Shown here: positions 14,390 through 15,842 of the stretch, piece after piece
Position numbering within the stretch: the stretch's first letter is position 1
How the letters are laid out: every line of letters begins with the position of its first letter
Source of the DNA: Turicibacter sp. UBA7094
GTDB lineage: Bacteria > Bacillota_I > Bacilli_A > MOL361 > Turicibacteraceae
DNA length: 15,842 nucleotides
Reading direction: 5' to 3'
NCBI GenBank assembly: GCA_002493395.1
Contig: DKYS01000125.1
Coordinates: forward strand, 1-15,842
Program-made: the position numbers and the translations under genes
The notes under the pieces: model-generated
Databases searched by the model: none
The model's input: only the letters and a program-made list of their open reading frames with translations
What the model was told of the DNA's origin: nothing

Positions 14390-15175
14390 ATGAAAAAAAC
14401 ATTAATAACTTTATGTGCTATTGCGGTTATCGCACTAACAGCAATGGTTGGATGCTCAAATTCATCAGTAAAGGATGTGCAACCGTTAGGGATTATCGGG
14501 GCGATGGAGGAAGAGGTAGAAATAATTAAATCAAAAATGGATGTTGAAGAGACTGTTGAGATCGCCAATATGACGTTTTATCGTGGAACGATTGATGGAA
14601 AAGAAATCGTATTAGTGCGTTCAGGAGTTGGTAAAGTCAATATGGCTGCTTGTACACAACTTTTAATCGATCAATTTAATGTGGAGGCCCTAATTAATTC
14701 TGGTGTTGCCGGAACACTAAATCCTGAATTAAATCAAGGTGATATCGTTCTATCAACTGCAGCAGTACAACATGATTTTGATACAACAGCGGTTGGTGGA
14801 AAATTAGGTGAAATTGATCGTTTAGGGATCGACTTTTTCCCAGCAAGTCAAGAACTCTTAGCAACTGCAAAGAAAGCGGCCAGCACTCTAACTGACATTT
14901 CAGTCGTAGAAGGAGACGTCGCATCAGGTGATCAATTCGTTGCTGGTGGTGAAAAAGCACAGAAAATTAAAGATCATTTCGGTGAGGTTTCGGCCGTAGA
15001 AATGGAAGGTGCAGCAATGGCACAGGTTGCCTACTTAAACGAAATTCCCTACCTCATCATTCGTTCAATTTCTGATAAAGCTGACGGTGGGGCTGACTTA
15101 TCATACGAAGAATTTTTACCTTTAGCAGCAAAAAACTCAAGTGAGTTTGTCTTAAAATTAATTGAGCTTTACTAA
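14390..15175 (+). CDS. mtnN: 5'-methylthioadenosine/S-adenosylhomocysteine nucleosidase, lipoprotein form
   Basis: A 261-residue enzyme that splits adenine from methylthioadenosine, S-adenosylhomocysteine and 5'-deoxyadenosine. The catalytic domain (about 33-261) is complete: GIIGAMEEEV (34-43) with E42 equivalent to E12 of the E. coli enzyme, SGVAGTL (104-110), AVEMEG (202-207) with E206 as the ribose-binding Glu, and RSISDKAD (225-232) with D229 as the general acid. Unusually it begins MKKTLITLCAIAVIALTAM followed by VGC, a type II signal peptide with lipobox cysteine C22, then a ten-residue polar linker. It should therefore sit on the outer face of the membrane as a lipoprotein, whereas most relatives are cytoplasmic and about 230 residues. 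AAAGGAG lies nine bases upstream. It is monocistronic with its own promoter and terminator. Confidence 0.92.
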   Translation: MKKTLITLCAIAVIALTAMVGCSNSSVKDVQPLGIIGAMEEEVEIIKSKMDVEETVEIANMTFYRGTIDGKEIVLVRSGVGKVNMAACTQLLIDQFNVEALINSGVAGTLNPELNQGDIVLSTAAVQHDFDTTAVGGKLGEIDRLGIDFFPASQELLATAKKAASTLTDISVVEGDVASGDQFVAGGEKAQKIKDHFGEVSAVEMEGAAMAQVAYLNEIPYLIIRSISDKADGGADLSYEEFLPLAAKNSSEFVLKLIELY

Positions 15176-15183
15176 CCTACACT

Positions 15184-15217
15184 TCCCTCTTCTAAATGCA
15201 GAAGAGGGATTTTTATT
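15184..15217 (+). terminator. Terminator of the nucleosidase gene
   Basis: TCCCTCTTCT (15184-15193) and AGAAGAGGGA (15200-15209) form a perfect 10-bp stem followed by TTTTTATT. It starts eight bases after the stop codon. Confidence 0.9.
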
Positions 15218-15548
15218 CAACACTTCTAAATCTATTGCCCATCCCCTCCATAATAAAAAACACATTTTGGCTGTCGCTATTTTTTGTACGGATTATCATC
15301 AAAGTTACAATCCGTTTACTAGCGATTTTAAGTTGAAGCATATGCACATTAAAAACAGAAAGTGTACAATAAATGGCTTCTTTTCATCATTTAGTAGGAG
15401 CCAAACTAAAGCTTTAGCTAACTATATCAATATTGGAGATTCTAGAACAATAAACGCTTTATTTAGATGCTCCTCTACTCCCTCGCTTTATTAAATTACC
15501 AAATTATGGTAGACTATTATTAGTAAGTAGACAGGTAGGGGGTATTTT
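15218..15548. other. Non-coding stretch rich in inverted repeats
   Basis: No gene is supported. Nested inverted repeats are visible. ACGGATT (15288-15294) pairs with AATCCGT (15309-15315), enclosed by CGCTA (15275-15279) and TAGCG (15320-15324). AGTAGGAGC (15393-15401) pairs with GCTCCTCTACT (15469-15479, two bases bulged), enclosing the 12-bp palindrome CTAAAGCTTTAG (15406-15417). TACCA (15497-15501) pairs with TGGTA (15507-15511), next to TATTAT (15515-15520), a possible -10 of the small gene that follows. The first two could be folded RNA or relics of a mobile element; I recognise no known riboswitch. Confidence 0.4.
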
Positions 15549-15659
15549 ATGAATAACACAGTAAAAAAAACGCTAATTGTTTTAGCAACAATTTTAGGTG
15601 TATTCTTTGTTCTTTTTCTTGGAGTTGTTTTACTTTATAACCTGTTATTACATTCATAA
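15549..15659 (+). CDS. 36-residue single-pass membrane peptide
   Basis: The peptide begins MNNTVKKTLIVLATILG and continues as an almost uninterrupted hydrophobic helix (about 8-33) ending YNLLLHS. The ATG lies six bases after GGGGG (15538-15542) in AGGTAGGGGG, a good ribosome site. A strong terminator at 15698-15750 closes the unit, so it appears to be a deliberate small gene. Function is unknown; it could be a small regulatory membrane peptide or a type I toxin-like peptide, but it lacks the charged tail typical of many such toxins. Confidence 0.6.
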   Translation: MNNTVKKTLIVLATILGVFFVLFLGVVLLYNLLLHS

Positions 15660-15697
15660 TAAATTTAAGTTATATCAGACATAGACAAATAAATGCT

Positions 15698-15750
15698 AAT
15701 AGCTCAAAGGGTGGTTTACATTTTGGTACACCTCCCTTTGAGCTATTTTA
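15698..15750. terminator. Strong hairpin terminator
   Basis: AATAGCTCAAAGGG (15698-15711) and CCCTTTGAGCTATT (15734-15747) form a perfect 14-bp stem, with GGT (15713-15715) and ACC (15730-15732) pairing further in. TTTTA follows on plus. It ends the 36-residue peptide transcript. Confidence 0.85.
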
Positions 15751-15818
15751 ACGATTAATCTATTAACTTAATGACATTGGAAAAAGTTCTACATTTTTTC
15801 TTATATTACAAGATAGAA

Positions 15819-15842
15819 TAGAGATATGTGCACATATCTCTA
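15819..15842. repeat. 24-bp perfect palindrome at the window edge
   Basis: TAGAGATATGTG (15819-15830) is followed directly by its reverse complement CACATATCTCTA (15831-15842), with no spacer, and may continue beyond the window. A perfect spacerless palindrome is more like a protein-binding operator or a cruciform site than a terminator. TAGAAT (15814-15819) and TTATAT (15801-15806) nearby could be -10 elements, so it may overlap the start of a downstream transcript. Confidence 0.6.

Noticed and set aside
15162..15494. 110-codon plus frame after the nucleosidase
   Set aside because: It starts inside the nucleosidase gene, runs through its terminator, has no ribosome site and an unstructured composition.
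1..15842. CRISPR arrays, tRNA/rRNA genes, insertion sequences, toxin-antitoxin or defence systems
   Set aside because: No regularly spaced repeats, cloverleaf, transposase motifs or known defence-domain combinations were seen on either strand.

Overview
The window is AT-rich DNA with strong G-rich Shine-Dalgarno sites, many intrinsic terminators and TTA-rich codon use. It encodes a D-Ala-D-Ala carboxypeptidase, a Lit-type lipoprotein transacylase and a lipoprotein with a lipobox. Together these indicate a low-GC Gram-positive bacterium (Bacillota). A Turicibacter or Erysipelotrichia-like gut Firmicute is my guess, from general gene style only. I see no rRNA, tRNA, CRISPR array, transposase or phage gene. 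It reads as ordinary chromosome, made of short transcription units closed by hairpin terminators.

Layout. Positions 64-279 hold a tiny membrane protein. Positions 532-2948 (minus) hold an intracellular family 3 beta-glycosidase followed by a 42-residue small protein. Positions 3086-5140 (plus) hold a single-pass membrane protein, an aldo/keto reductase and a small multi-pass membrane protein. Positions 5529-8157 (minus) hold a membrane protein with its own promoter and, upstream of it, a lipid-related cluster: Lit transacylase, then a patatin-like phospholipase, then a 49-residue membrane peptide, closed by a terminator at 6157-6181. Positions 8511-9116 (plus) encode a SAM methyltransferase and 9158-9943 (minus) an alpha/beta hydrolase; they converge on one shared hairpin. 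Positions 10147-11130 (plus) encode a secreted protein with copper-amine-oxidase-type N-terminal repeats and 11160-12101 (minus) a membrane-anchored D,D-carboxypeptidase; these also converge on a shared hairpin. Positions 12102-13133 are very AT-rich with two small unknown ORFs. Positions 13234-14133 (minus) hold an HD-domain hydrolase behind a small secreted or anchored protein. Positions 14390-15175 (plus) encode an MTA/SAH nucleosidase that carries a lipoprotein signal peptide. Positions 15218-15842 hold inverted repeats, a 36-residue membrane peptide, a strong terminator and a 24-bp perfect palindrome at the window edge.

The theme is the cell envelope: lipoprotein acyl remodelling (Lit), phospholipid or acyl-ester hydrolysis (patatin, alpha/beta hydrolase), peptidoglycan trimming (D,D-carboxypeptidase), an exported nucleosidase and many very small membrane proteins. 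The most interesting points are the Lit-patatin-small peptide unit, the surface-anchored MTA/SAH nucleosidase with a palindrome at its transcript start, and the unexplained structured DNA at 15.2-15.5 kb and at the right edge. I ran no searches; family calls rest on motifs read from the translations.
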